Part shown: one piece after another, positions 18,601 to 32,800 of the stretch
Position numbering within the stretch: the stretch's first letter is position 1
Layout: every line of letters starts with the position of its first letter
Source of the DNA: Tyto alba
Taxonomy: Eukaryota > Chordata > Aves > Strigiformes > Tytonidae
Direction of reading: 5' to 3'
Assembly: GCF_018691265.1 (NCBI RefSeq)
Contig: NW_024881296.1
Location: 6,231,427-6,295,426, forward strand
DNA: 64,000 nt
Program-made: the position numbers and the translations under genes
The notes under the pieces: generated by a model
Database searches by the model: none
The model's input: only the letters and a program-made list of their open reading frames with translations
Told to the model about the DNA's origin: nothing

Positions 18601-20900
18601 GGCCTTGGCACACCAGGAGTGTCTGTCTGTGCCCAGCTTTCCCCTGAAGCCTTTCTGCAGAGCCAGAAAGAAGGAGGAATGATCCTTGGGTGCCTCACAC
18701 CTTCTCAGGAGGTGTCAATATATCCAACGCAACACAGATACCGATATGAAATAGAAAATACCAGTATCTGGCTTTATAGCTCATGTTTTCTGGATGCTTA
18801 ACCTGCAAAAGGAGAGCGTGCTTTGTTTCTGGGTTTGTAAAGCAGCATGGACATTATTAATTATATTCAATTAAAAAATAACAACAATAATGTGGAAAAC
18901 ATTGCCTCTGGGAGTGAGGCTGATGTGCCATATGCTGCCAGGCAAACACCAGAGGAATCTCAACCAAGGGCGCTGGGAGGCTGGCCTGGATTGTGCCTCC
19001 TTGCTAAACTGACGTGAGGTGGCAGTGTTTCAAAATTCAATTGCAGCGCTAGCACTGCTTAAGCTTTCCACTGTTATCCTCCTACAGGGTAAAGATCATC
19101 AGTAATACTCTTCCATAAAGGGTCATCTGCATCCTGTTTGTTCTTAGGGTTTATTTAATAGACCACTTCATGGGAACAGCCTCTAAAATTTACAGGAGCT
19201 GATTTTGAGTCTCTCTTTGAAATGCTATTGTCTTTTTTGGAAGTAAGATACTGGCACATAAATATGTTTACTATAATTCCAGGTGTAAATTTATAGCAAT
19301 CTAGTAATACAAGTTACTTTAATATGAGAAGACCTAGGCTGTTTTATCTGAAGTCAAATTTGGAGGCACTTAAGCCAAGACAAATAAAGCCACTCCTACG
19401 CTATTACAGTTGCTCAGTTGTAAGGCTCCAGTACTATAAAGCATTGATAAAATGGGCAACTGGTCTTATGATGACAGTTTTCTCATATCTGGACAGAACC
19501 ACATTAGCAGAGAGATGCTGTAACATATTTATCTTAAGCATCACCTTATGTCCTCTGTGAGATAGCACTGTATTGTATTGGGTGTCACAATGGAGGACAC
19601 ATCAGATATCTCCAGTGCAAAGGACCATGGCTCTTGGTGGGCCCTAAGGAGAGGGTTGGTTTGTAGGGTGATTTTCAGGATAGCTCGTAGGGTGATTTGT
19701 GGGACAGCCCTTGCAATTGCAAGGCAGCAGCTCTGTTACTCTCCCCTTCATGACTATACAGGAGGGAGATCGGAGGTTGGCAGATCACATCAGCACAGCC
19801 TGACAGGCAAAGCCCTAGGGTGGGAGACAGGCTGTGTCACGGGGGCTGTGAACACACGAGCCACGTCCCCAGCCCCAGGTTGGTGTGAGGCTGGAGTCCA
19901 CAGCATGGACTTCAACTGCTGGAAGTCAGATCTGTGCCCAGGGTCCAGAGTTAATCACAATGCATTACAGGGACATGCTAGAGCCTACATATGACATAGT
20001 ATGAAATGAGCAGGAGCCTTAGGTGCTGCAGAACTGACTCCCACATGCGATGTGACCCTTCATTTTAAAGACTCCAGAATCAGGAAGGTTTTCATGAGTA
20101 ACTGGTTAAAGTAAAAATCACCTGGTGAAAAGGTCAGATTTGCCGAGTCTGGAGAAATTCTTCGCCAGGTAACTTTAAACGAAGAAGTTATATAATGTCA
20201 GGGTACTTCAACATCTCTTCTACAGAGGTCTAGGACTGCAAATCTGAATCAAGTCTTGCTGTCTAAGAAGGCTGCTTGGCTTGTAAATCAATCTCTGTTT
20301 ACAACTGCCAGTGACAGATCCCACGCTATTAACGATGATGTAATTTCATAGTGAAGTATCTGTTTTTTCCCATGGTAAAGATGGATCTGCCACCCCAGAT
20401 CAGACTCTTGGCTCATCACATCTTGTTTTCTGCCTCCAGGAACGGACAATGGATGGTGCTGTAAAAACCAGTGGTTCTCTCCACTCACTCCTTTAAAATT
20501 CATTTATGCAGTAAAACAATGCTACCTGTTTGTCTTGCCACGTGAAAATGCTCAACTAATGCCCTGATGCATTAGACTTGACTACCCTTTTAGTGTCTCG
20601 CATCATGTCGGATCTTGCTGACGGTACAAAACATCCTGAACTTTTATTTGTTCCACAGAGCTTTACCACCAAAGATTTAGGTGCCTGATTCCCTTTCCAT
20701 TGTGTATGCAGGGTTCCCCAGGAAACTGTAGCTAGGAGTTTTTATTAGAAGCCTTTATAAAAATCACTTCAGGCCTGATCAGCAAGGGCTTTCTAATAAG
20801 CGTGTTCAAGAATGGGTAAAAGAAATAATAGACACACTTGATTTAGTCAATTGTTAATGAAAGCATATTTCATTCACTCAGAGAAAACATGCTATTAATG
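15652..20900. other. Non-coding DNA, no gene recognised
   Basis: Contains only short open frames. A small imperfect duplication (GTAGGGTGATTT at 19663-19674 and 19687-19698) is the only repeat noticed. An AT-rich patch lies near 18850-18890. Confidence 0.5.
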
Positions 20901-20901
20901 C

Positions 20902-20973
20902 ACTCACACACACACAGTGTTTAGCTAGCTATCTGTCTGTCTGTCTCTCTATCTATCTATTTATCTATCAATC
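20902..20973 (+). repeat. Compound microsatellite (CA)n then (TCTG/TCTA)n
   Basis: A short CA run at 20902-20916 is followed by TCTG units and then TCTA/TCTATT units up to about 20973. Likely length-polymorphic. Confidence 0.9.
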
Positions 20974-23900
20974 AGAATATAGAACGAGGCACACATGAAT
21001 AAAATAAACATACATATTCTGTCTGTCACGCTGCAGCCCTGCCTCTGTGCTGTGAGCCCATCAGCTCTATCCATGCAGGCAGCCTGAGGCTGGAGGTCTG
21101 GGTTGGATCCCACAGCGTGCCAGCAGCACGCACCCCATGCCTCCATGCCTGCCTTCCCCCCACTGCTGGGAAGGGCCATGTATGGCCACTGGGGAGACTG
21201 CAGTTCCTGAAATCCTAGAGTGCTGTTAGATGTTAGGCTGAGCAGCTACATTTTTTTGCATACCAAAAATTGCCCCTGAAGGATCAAAGGGAAAAGATAT
21301 TTTTTGCTTCTTGGCCTTCAGACTTTAGAGATATTTCTGTTAAACCCACATACAATCACTGCAAATAGCTGCCTCTGAGCAGGCAGTGAAATGCCTACTT
21401 TGTGAAGTGTCTCGGTTGATACTGTAAACTGTCCAGGAATAAAAGCCACAGTGGGTCAAAACCATAACTTCAGAGTCAGGCCAAACTCATGAGAGTAGTG
21501 AGCAGATCCTTCAGTGAAGGATTTCCAATGTTCTGGCACTGGAAATGGCCCTTAAATATCTATAGGCACTGTAAGGTCTCTTTCCACTGCCAGACTGGTA
21601 TAAAGAGGTTTTCCTGTAAATGAGAATTTGGGCCCTGGGAGTTCTGCCTAGGTAAAGGCATTTGGATTTAGCCCATGTGCTAATATAAATTCAGGCTGAC
21701 TGTTATTCCTCTCTGTATTGAAAACTAATGTTCTGGCTGGTTCTAGCCCTGACTAGCCACTATCCCGGTCACAAAGGGACTTGCACATGGTGCTGCATAT
21801 AAAAGGCACACAGAATACCTTAGATAACTTTGAAAGAAAGCTATTTTCCCCAGCAAAGGAACTAGGGCTTGGTATTTACAGTAGAGAAAACCCAGACGGC
21901 AACAAACTGGAAAACAATATGCAAATAAGAGAAGAAGCAAATTGGCAGAAGGGAAATAGAAGTGGCACTCCAAGGCAAAATCTTTTCAACAAGACAACTG
22001 AAATGAGCACTCTCTGTCTTGTGGATGTAGCCAGCTGATAAAAATATTCACTGCTGAGAAATGTCATTACTCTGAAAAAGAAATAAAGATTAATACTCAG
22101 AAATGAGGAAAAGGCTGGAAGTCCCTGGTGACTGAAAGATGAAGAACAGCATCGTTTAGGCTTTGCTCGTTGTTGTTGCTAACTCTCCAGGGAGACGAGG
22201 GCTGTGCGCTTTTCAAGCTTTATTGGAACTGCATTGGCATTAATCATGTGCCTGAAAGCAACATGGCATGTTGTTTGGCAAATGATGCTATGTGATAGAA
22301 TGGGAAGGAAGCACTTTTTTTTTTTTTCCTTTAATAACGGTCACTGCATGTAGACTTGATTCTGATCTCACACTGGTTTTATATAGTGATTTCACTGATT
22401 TATGCTGGCATGTAAAGGAAAGCAAGGCCAAGATGTTAAGGTAGATACATATCCAATCAGTCATCACTCATCTGAAAGCATTCTGTGAATTGCATTTGAA
22501 TAATGTTAATGATTTTACTAATTGCAAAACTGAAAAATGGAGAAGAAAACAATATTAAATTAAAATCTTATTTTTCCTAGATGCCTAGAGAAGAGAACTT
22601 GCTTGTACCGCAGGGGAACAGGGCTTTATTCATTGTTTCCTGTGTTCATGCCTTGTAGTATTGGTTTACACCATTATGAAAGGAGATTTGCATCCAAGAG
22701 GTCTGTTAGAAAAAAGGAGGCATAATTTGAGTGCTCCTGTGAATAGCTTGCTTAGAATTATGGATCCAACCAAGGTGTGACTGAGGGTATGGATGTCTCA
22801 GGTCATTTCCAGCAAACAGTTTGGAGGCAGCCTAGAAAGGAGAGTTTAGCCAGGCAGGAGTGGGCTGCATTGGACCAGTTTTCCTCAATGCCAGAGAGCA
22901 GTCCTTGATCTATTTACTGATCTGGATACAGTCTTGGTGACCATAATTTAGGGGAATCGCACTATCTAAATGGGAGTCACAGGGTTTCTTCTGGTGCTGC
23001 ACTATTGATGGCTTTGCAGAATAAGCTGGGAAGCCTGGGGATAATGCACAACAAGACTATATTTCAGTGCTGTAGAGGCAGGATGCTGTGGTACAAGCCC
23101 AAAGATGGGGGCAGCCTAATTATCCTGAAAATTCAGATTATTCAAGGCTCGTTAACACTGAGTAATACACTGGAAACGTTTTCTTCTGGCCGACAGTCTT
23201 TGGCATCAGCCAGCAGTTCAACAGGTAGCAGCTAAAGGGTAAATGATGTTACTACAACCCCTGCTCCCAAACTGTAGAGTCCAATGGCTGGAGTTGGACT
23301 CCACTGCTTTTTGTCACTGCTGCCTGTCCACCAGCAGCAGGTGATGTGTCTTGGCATACCTCCCTCTGGGAGGAGGCTAACCCCTCAGTGGATGCATTCT
23401 GTGCAGGCTCCTGAATTTTTCAGGTATAACAGAATTGCTTCTTTAGTCCTTGATAGCAAACATATTTCAAACTCACAAGTCAAAGTTCTGCCAGTGCTGG
23501 GAAGGGAGAGAGCACAGGCCTCTGCCATTAGGTACAACGTCTAACTGCCTTAATCTATTATAAACAATCTTCTTCCGAACAGGGGGGTATGATGTGTTGT
23601 GCCACCAAGGAGGGAAAATTAAAGGTTGTTGATGATTAGCCAGGGAAGCTGTCACTGAGCCCTGCACAGAGCACCGGCAGACAGAGCTCGGCTCATTCTC
23701 ATTGTCCCTGAGGATAACATAATCCCCTTGACATGAAAGACCTAAGTGGAGAGCAAGTTTTGTGCTGGGATGGTGCAGACCAGTGTCTCAGCGTCTGCAT
23801 TTTTTTAGCATACCCAAACATTCAGAGCACCAGGAGCCATGGCTGCTGTACACCAGAGCCTGTTTTGTTGTACTAAGCCCGCTCCCAGCATACAAAAACA

Positions 23901-26900
23901 TCTTTTCATTATATGTAGTGGTGCTGTTGTACTTCTTTCCAGCACCTGTTCTACACAAATTGAATGCTGCATGAAAGTAAGATAATAAAAATGTGAAGTC
24001 TGTTCCTCCATCAGGTGCCTTGGTTACCAAGAGTTCAACAGTGCAGGACTTTTTAAAAGATGGTAGTCAGAGCGCTAGTGTTGGATGCCTGGGAGGAATT
24101 TGGTCCCCTTGGCATTTTATCCTTGCCTGTGGCTCTGCCAGGCTTGGCACTCCTCTTTCAGCCTCCCTCCCTTGGAGAGGACCATCCCTGGATGCGGCTG
24201 CCAGCGTGGCTGGCTGGGAGGCAGCAGTGGGAGCAATATCAGTGCAGCAAGGGGGAGAACCAGGCTGTCACAAGCCAGCACCAGGGAAATCTCAGCAGGT
24301 TGGAGTGGAGGTGCAGGAGACAAAACCTCAAATTGCGCCTAGATGTTCAATGGGACAATGGGCTAAATCAAAAGTTTGGAGTCATCTTTTCAACAAATTC
24401 AAAATAGTTTTGCTATTCTGAACCAAAGTGACTGTGATATAGAGATTAGAGCTCCATCTGTTGCTTCACACAGACAAAAATGTGTGTATATAGCTTCAGC
24501 CTTACTAGATCAAGGTATTTGTTGGGTTTTACTTGATTTATTATATGTGTGTGGTTTTGTTTTTTGGTTTTTTTTGAGCATTTGAGCCATATTTTAAAGA
24601 TTTCCCCCATAAAACACAAGAACTGCAAACTTCATGCTTGAAAGAAGTGATTCTGATCCATTCACAAGACTCCAAGTGAAAGGGCTTTAAGGGAAAAAAA
24701 AGAGTATTGTAAGATTCAGAATTAAATTAGGAGCACTGAAAACATTGGAACTGACATCTTTCTCTAACTCAGTAACTAAGAAACCTCTGCTTGTCTCATT
24801 CAAGTGGTATCAGTAAGTAGCTAGGAGTCATGAACACTACAGCCTCCTCTTGTGAGTCAGAGCATCTATCTGCTAGGCACTTCTCAGGAACATTTACCTT
24901 GTAAACTCTTTCCCACGAAGCTATTAGCATTGATTTCAACGTACCTGGCAGTACACAGTGGTGATGCTTTTTCTCTAATAGAACATTATTGTTTGCCTTC
25001 TTGCTCACACAGCTTTTCTGCTTACACGCATTTGTCCTAATATGAAGCTGCAGACACAACATAGAGCAGCAGCCAGAAGTTACTCATATATTGCCTTCCC
25101 CTTTTTCAGCACTCTCTGGTTGGTTCACTAAGCTGAATGAGATGTAATGTTCTTAATAAATAAATCACACACAGTGCAAGATATGTGAGAAGTAAGAACA
25201 AAGGAAGAAAAAGCCCTGCCTGCATTTGGCTGGCAAACTTCAGAGCATGCTGGCCTAGTGTCTTTCATCGTTGAAGAATCATACAGCAACTTCCCAACCC
25301 TTTATACACATGCAGGCTTGTATTTGTGGTTGCAAAGAAAATCCTTCAAGTGTAAACAGAATATAAACTCCTCCCTGTCTAAGAATATCTCTCCGAGGTT
25401 CAAGCTGTCTCTATGCTTGCTTCCAGGATATTAGCTCTGAATCTCAGCAGTGACACATAGCAAGAAGTATGGACATCTCTAATAAGTGCATGATAGTTGA
25501 ACCTTATGATTCTGGTCCTCAAGCTCTTTCCAAGCAAAACCAAACAAAGTGTCACATCTATTGGACCTGAAACATCTATAGGCCTTGTCTGAGGAAAAAA
25601 GTGCACATCTGTGTATGTACTTTCCCAGCTGTGCATTTGTTTTTTAAAAGTACTAAACAACCACTTAAGGGAGGCTTCCCTTCAGGGTACAGCAAAGGGG
25701 GTTGCTGAGAAGGTTTTTCCTTCCATATGAGCACCAGTCGAATGCAGTGTGTGCTGCAGGCCAGGAGACAGGGAGCCACGGCTGTGCCACAGCACATGGC
25801 CTTGCCAGTGTCACTGTCACTGTGGCAGAGCTCCTGCGAGTGAGCTCCAGCGGGAGCAGCAAGGTTCTCAGCACCCCCAGGCGTCCTGGCAGCTCGGCGG
25901 GTGTCAGTGGCACTCCTGGGCAAAGTGGTGCATGGGCATCATTTCAGAACAGGGCTTTCACAGAGCTGCTTTTGGCATTTGCATGGTGTAGCTTTCACTC
26001 TGTGCAGCTGTAAAGCCTGAGATTGTGATTTTGGGAAGAGGATCAATAATGTCTAAAAGGCAAGAAAATGAACCTTTAGGACAACTGATTGTTGTTCTGC
26101 TGAAGTGCAGTTTCACCAACCAGCGGCAGCACAATACTGCTCCACGTCACAGCAGGAGAAGGTTATGTTCTTACTGTCCCACAGAAAGCAATAATAATAT
26201 TCCTGATCCTTTTCCTCTAAAGAGACCCTGTGTGAATCTGATCTAAAATCTGATGCACAGGTAACAGCTACCTTTTGGGCTAGACCTAAAACTGCATTGT
26301 GTCTTTTTCCATGGCTCAAATTGTCCTGCTGCTGGTTGTTGAAAATGAAGGTGAGCCTCCTGTTTCTAGGGTTTTCTTGCGGGCTCTGCATTCATGTCTT
26401 AGGTATTTCTGTGTCCAGACTTTCCACGTTGCTGTTTCAGAGGTGTCCACCTGCCCCTCTGGGGTTAAACAATCTTCTCTTCTTATCACCACACTGAGTG
26501 TTTGGGATTTCTGATGAAAGAGGGAGCAGCAATTTCGGTTACTATTATTAGAGTGACATTTTTATGTTTACTGACATTTCCTTCAGTTTACCAGTATCCC
26601 AGAGCCAAGTCAAACAGCCCCACCTCCTCTTGCCATTCTTGCTGCTGACAGCTCTTTTCAGTTCACCTTGTGGTCATACATTTCCAGGCAGTGCCATGTT
26701 TTAGCTTCATGGGACAGTCATGCTCTAAGTCCCTGTTAGAGGAGCCAGCTGGGCAGATCCTGCACCCCAAGCCCAGGCTGTGCAGCCCTGGAGCTCCTCT
26801 TTCTCATCACAACTGTGTCTGGCTGTGGTTAGACTTTACCCCTGCAGTGAGAGAAGCAGCCAGAGGATGTTTGCAACACCACAGCCACCCTTCTCAAAAC

Positions 26901-28362
26901 ATGCCTCCCTTACCACTCAGCTGGAGAGCACGGGGTGCCTGGGTGGGACAGTACAGCAAAGCTGACCTGAGAGACCATTTAACAATGTCTACTTCTCCTT
27001 CTCTGCAACACCTGAGACACTAGCTCGCTCTCACCACAGGGGTGGAAAACCTGCCAGCCTCTACCAGCTGCATGTCAAAGTCTATGCAGCACAACCTGGG
27101 TATTTGCACCCTGGCTTCCAGTGACCCAACTGGGTAAATGCGGCCTGACTGGAAGATGCATTTCCTTTGGCACCCTGTGATGAAATGATTTCATAGCCTC
27201 ACCAAAATGTGTGCGTTGCACAGAGGGCGAACTTCCAAACGCCTCAGGTCTGCAGCCTCCAGCTTCCTTCGCCATCATCTGCTCTCATGTTTTTGTTTTC
27301 TGGCTATAAATGAGAATATAGCCTTTGAAGCTGGATGTAAAAGAGTTATTTTCTACTGAATCATATAGGACTTTCCTGTACTGTACAAAATGTGTAAATA
27401 GTTATATCACTGATTTATGTTGAAAACACGTGTTTTAGTTATAGCTACAGGAACTATTAAAGTCAGTCTGAAATACTCCCAAGGCTTCCTTTCTTTCATG
27501 AGAAGAAGTGTTTCACAACAAAAATAAAACACATATATTAACTTGTATTTCATTGTGTGTTTTCTAGAAAAGGGAGGGAGGTAGCATAAGACATTGTACA
27601 AGAGAAAGCAAATACATGCAGATCTGGTTGTTGACCAGAATTATATTTCATGCCAAATGGAAGGTTATTTTCTCCAGGGCAATTTTTTTTTTTTTTTAAG
27701 TAAAAATATTGTACTGTAAGAAACTGTAAAAAATGTAGAGTCTGTATTTACTTCATTAGCTTCTTTTACTATACCCTGTCCTTTAACTATTACTTGAGTC
27801 TTTATGGAAAAGTCCTACACAACTGCTAAAATAGCTGTAGGAACCATTAGAAATTACTCTAACGTTAATAAGTAATATAAAGTGAGATGCATTTAATAAC
27901 TTGTAAACCATGCTGTCTTCTACTCTTATAGAAAGGCACATCTGCAATGAGCATTTAACCTCCACTGAAACTCACAGAAATATCTGAGGCCTGATGGTAG
28001 ATTGCGGATCATGAGACCTGTTCTTCCTCTAGGTCTTTTTCTCTAGGTTTTCACCAAGTCCTCACTGTCAGGCTTAAATTTGGCTCAGCTGAACTATGGA
28101 CAGATTACCTGCAAAAGAAAACAAATCCTTCAGTAATGTTGTTATACAGCCATTACATGATCAGGATAGATGGAGGTGGCTGGAGGAGCTGAGGTAAGGG
28201 CAAAGTACAGAAATGGACGACAGATAAAGAGAATATGAGGCAGCAAGGTAAAATGCAAGAGGAAAACAGGAAGTCTAGGAGAACAGGCACCTGAATCTTC
28301 ATTTGCCAGAAGGGGAAACCAACTCCATGCTGGTAATGTATTTCAGTGATTTGTTTGCAAAG
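20974..28362. other. Non-coding DNA with homopolymer runs
   Basis: No gene recognised. T runs occur at 22315-22327 (13) and 27683-27698 (16). A moderately GC-rich patch lies at 25740-25930. Longer open frames here (up to 142 codons at 23993-24421) overlap others and have no recognisable motif. Confidence 0.5.
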
Positions 28363-28959
28363 CTAGTGACTCTGCCGCACTAGAAACAGTGCTGAGGTGA
28401 GGCAGGAGTAATTGGTAGTCTCTGTGAACACTGTGTCGGAACCAGGAGTGGGTGCAGCAGCCTCAGTGTGGTAAGGGAGAGGGGGCTGTGCTGGGTGGCT
28501 GTAATGAGAGGTTGAGAGCATGCATTGTATGCAGGGCAGGATGAATGTGGGGCAAGGGAGAAAACGCAGTCCCTGAAAAACCACACCAGGACATGCTGTA
28601 AAGAGAGGGGCATACAGTTCCATACAGAACTCATGTATGTAGAGCTGAAGGAGTGGGGCACTGCTGAGTTTTGCACTGTGAGCACTGAAATGCAGCTTGC
28701 CTTGTGTCTGCCTGTGTTCAGCAGGGAGGACCTCCAGTGCGGGGAGCTCTGCAGCAGGGCATGGCCATCTTCTCATTGGCACTCCTTCTCCACCTTCATT
28801 TCTCCTTCCCTGAAAGAGGTGCAAGAGAGGAAGTAAAATGGTCAGTGTGAGAGAAACTACTGAACCAACAGAAAAACTTGGTCCTTTGTCCCAGCAAAGA
28901 TGGAGGTCAGCATTACCAGAGCACCAACACACAGCTAAGTTGTTACCAGCCTTTGGCAA
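28363..28959 (-). other. Longest non-viral open frame (198 codons), not recognised
   Basis: Open stop-free frame on the minus strand with Pro-, Leu-, His- and Cys-rich composition and no domain I recognise. A strong acceptor-like sequence, a pyrimidine tract ending TTTCAG, falls inside it with its AG just before 28809. No good downstream donor and no nearby AATAAA were found. One open frame of this length is roughly what chance gives in 64 kb of this composition, so it is not called a gene. Confidence 0.2.
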
Positions 28960-28999
28960 TACGGTGGTGTGAGGTCCAAAGGGGGCTGAGGCAGCCCCA

Positions 29000-29830
29000 T
29001 TAGCAAACCAGGATGAGGACTTTTCTGTGGGAACTTGCAGGAGGCAAGGCTACAGCTGCTGGGGCCAGGTGCGCTGCAGTAATCCAGGCTCCAGGTGACA
29101 AAGGCCTGGAGGAAAATCTTGGGAGAAGAGCAGAGAGGAAAGGTTAAATCCTTAAAATGGCCTGGAAGTCAGGCAGGTGTGCTACTGCGAGGGCTGAACC
29201 CCAGCTGGCCCTGGGCTACGGATCTGGTGGGCAGTGTGGGCTCTGCTGCTTGCCAGAGGGCTGTGAAAGGATGGGGGGGGGGGGGAGGTGGGGAGGTGGG
29301 GAGGAGGAGGTTCAGGGGTCTGGTGGTGCCCAGGTGGGGTGTCAGCTGGTTACAGCAAGACAATGTCAGACGTCAAAGTGAAACTACGCTACTGGGGGGT
29401 CAGGTAAATTTACCTTTGGTTTAAATTCAGGGTGTCAGCTCTGCAGCTTCAGGAGCGCAACCAGAAAGCAGAGGGTCCAGGTGGGCCCTGGGCCAACTCC
29501 TGTTCCCCGCTGAGGCCAAAGGCACAGCTCCCTCTGACTTCACTGGCAACCAGGGGTTTACTTCAAAAGAGGAGGAAATGGGAGTGCTTGGCTGAATAAA
29601 GACAGAAGTGGTGGGTGGTGCTGGAGGAGTGCCTCTCACCCTCCCTGCCGCTCTCCCCTCCCTGCCCTGGAGCTGGAGCTGGAGCTGCTCCTGGCCCTGG
29701 CCGAGTCAGTGCGAGGTGCTGGCTGGTGTCAGGCACGGGGAGTCACTGCTCGCTGCCTGGCTTCAGCCTACAGCCAAGGAGGGGGGCAGCGGGGGAGCAA
29801 AAGCAAACGCCGCTTGACTATTGAGTCAGA
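29000..29830. other. GC-rich block with G-run and short GAGCTG repeat
   Basis: Distinctly GC-richer than the surrounding DNA. It includes a 13-base G run (29273-29285), adjoining GGGG-rich sequence, and a (GAGCTG)3-like repeat near 29667-29690. CpG is sparse, so this is not a clear CpG island. No recognisable exon was found. Confidence 0.5.
29273..29310 (+). repeat. G-run, potential G-quadruplex
   Basis: Thirteen G's followed by AGGTGGGGAGGTGGGGAGG-type sequence provide four or more G-tracts of at least three within 40 bases, enough for an intramolecular quadruplex on this strand. Confidence 0.7.
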
Positions 29831-32800
29831 GCGACTAACGTGCATTTGCTCTTAGGCAAAAGCCACAAACCCCAGAGCCCTTTATAAGGCTTTCACATGA
29901 AGACACCACAAAAAAGGGTCAGAAAAATTTGTATGGTTGCCATCTTAGATTAGGATTGGCCACCATTAGCTCCTCTGCAGTCACTTTGTCTGCTGCAAAT
30001 GGCTAGCAGCGTCCTGCCTGCTGCCCACCACAGGGCGGGCAGAGGACGTGGCCGTGCCTTGACTGTGGCATTTTGATGGGGCAGCACAGCATCTCTTCTC
30101 ACCCACTTACGGGATCTAGTCACTAAACATCTGGATTTTCTGCCTGAGTGATAGAAAAGGCTTTAAATGTCCATTACTCCTGTCTAAAGAGACAGTATTG
30201 CTTTTTCTGTCTTTAATCCCAGGAAGACATGAAACAACTACATGGTTCAAAGTCTTCTGTAATAGCCTGTAACTCAGATGGCCTTCTCAGTGATTGCAGC
30301 TAGTGCCAAGGTCCTCTAGAAATACCCTCAAACACCTCTTATATACCACCAGTCCGCTTAGATGAGAAATTGGGCACCCGTTTAATTTTTACATCTCTCT
30401 ATATAATATTATTTCGTGCGTTTCTTAAATCAAAGAGCACACACAAGTCTCAGCTGGTTTCTTGAAGGGGCAACAAACACAAAGTAAAGTCAATCAGAAA
30501 CTCTTGCCAAGATGCTCTGGTATTAGGAAAAGTTCACATCCACCACAGCAACCCCTTCAAGGGCAAGAGGCAGGAGGGCACCCCTCGCTCTTGAGGGGCT
30601 GTAGCAGGGGTTGAAAAGAAGGCAATCAATGCACTGAGTTATTCATTGGCTTAGTAGAGGAGATGGTCAAGATCATGCAGGTGAGTCAGTCATGGTAAAC
30701 TCACCATTGCAAAAAAGGACCGTCTGCAGAGTGGGAGCTTCGTCAGAGGTTACTCAGTAATCAGTGCCGGCAGTCGGCTGATACTCTGTGCACCTTCCAC
30801 TGCACACTGGTCTGCTCGCTGGTCAGGGCTCTGCTCTTTCACATGCAGACACTATTTGTGGGGCAACAGAAGACATTTTTGCTCTTTAGAGTGGTGCCTG
30901 TTCTGTCCCTCACCCCCCAATTGCTTTCTGCAGTGTTTATATTGCAGCCCTTTGTACTATTTTGAGCACTGTAATAATTTAGAGCCATGGTTAGATCAGG
31001 TACCTTGGCCAGGAAATGCTGTATTTTTCATAATTCCCATTGGATAAATCTTCAAGCCTCCATTTTATTGTTGATACATAGGACATCTTTGGTACAGAGG
31101 TGCATGCATAAGGAACACATATGTGTACATATGCATCTCTATGTTCAAACAACTAAGACTAGTATAGCAACCATAAGTAACCACTTAATCTAACGTTGCA
31201 TGCTTTCTTTCTGTCTCTTTATTTCTGCATTAGTGTTCTTTATATACGTTACATCTTTGCTGTCAGCTCTTCAAAGCCAGAGAATTGTGTCTCCTCCTAT
31301 CTGCAAAAAAGCACCTACCACGTTTTAGAACCCTGTGCCAATAAATAAATCAAATAACAGCTTGCACCAGAGATCTGGGACTCCCCACGATCGTTTTTAT
31401 CTTCAAGTGAATGATGTGGTGGGGAAAGCTGCTGAGCTTGCAGCTGCGAAGATTGAAGCCCTCTATTTACCCACTGAACAGATAAAACAAGGATGACAGC
31501 AGAGCAAACTTCCCCACATCACCCCATGAGGACTAGGACAAACCCCTTCCAGCAACAATTCAGTCTCCCAGGTCCATCTTTGGTATCGTGCCAGCTGTGA
31601 CAGCAGCTTTTTGTGACAGCAGCTTCTTATCACTGAAAACTGGCCATGAAAGAGTCTCTCTCCCAAAGGTCAACAAACAGATGTGCATAAAAAGGAAACC
31701 TTGCAAATGTTTGAGTAGTTCCTGATGTTTAATTGTACCCAAAGGTTGCACTGCTGGTGTCAAGCACGTGTTCCCTTTCCTATAGCAGCACAAAAGGATT
31801 AACTATGCAAGGGCCACATGCAGCACCCTGATGGACTGAAACAGGGCAACATGATTAATATCAGACTGTGCTTATTAAACATGATGACCTGGGTACCACC
31901 GCCGGCTCAGTACATCCCGCGGTCACTGTGGCTGTAGGCTTGAGCCATCACCTACGTAGACTGCTTGTGTCCTCTGTGTCTTCCCGAGGTGCCTGTGCCT
32001 GGCCAGGTCTGGGCCAGGACATGGGCTGGCTGTCCCTCCGGCCTGGCCCAGGGCTTCTCTGCCCTGCAGGGTGCAAGCTGGTACGTCAAACCATTTTCAT
32101 AATCTGCAGAGCAGGCTTTACTCTCTACACCTTTTTCAGATAGGGGATACCTCCTTTGCCTGTAGTGCTTTTGGTGAAGTAACCTTGCTAAATCCAACAG
32201 AAAGCTGATCCAGCCCTTCAGCTTGGCGCAGAGCGTCCTTGTCAAGCTTGGGCAGTGTTATGCCTTAACACCTGGAAGTGCACGTTTGAGGGTTTCACAG
32301 CACAGGGAGTGACTGCACAGGGAGTTCAGACCTTGTTGCCAGACAGCAGAGCAATAAAATGAAGGCCAGTGAACAGAAGGGGGGGATGAACGAGGACAAA
32401 CTTTTATTGAATAAAAGCATTTTGCAGAGAAAAACTGAATGATTTCAGTAAATTAGGTGAAAGGACATACACATATAACAAAAAAAAATAAAATTGCTGC
32501 AGAGTATTTCTTTCCAGAGGGATGAAATTCTCCTTTTTGCCCTCTGGTGATCAATGGTAAAGCCACAGCATTTTTCAGTGGGAACAGCAAAGCATGCCTG
32601 AAGAATACCTTCCCGAGAGAAAACAATAATCTTTAACAATTTGCACTGCAGCAGCTCGCTCTCTGTGCAGGCTGGGGGTAATGTGAGGGTAGGTCAGGTA
32701 CAGGTCACGAATTTCTGTTTAAACAGATCCAGGAGCCCCAGTACCCTGCAAAACTGGTGGTGAATAACAGTCAAAATACCATAGCTGTTATTCCAGCTCA

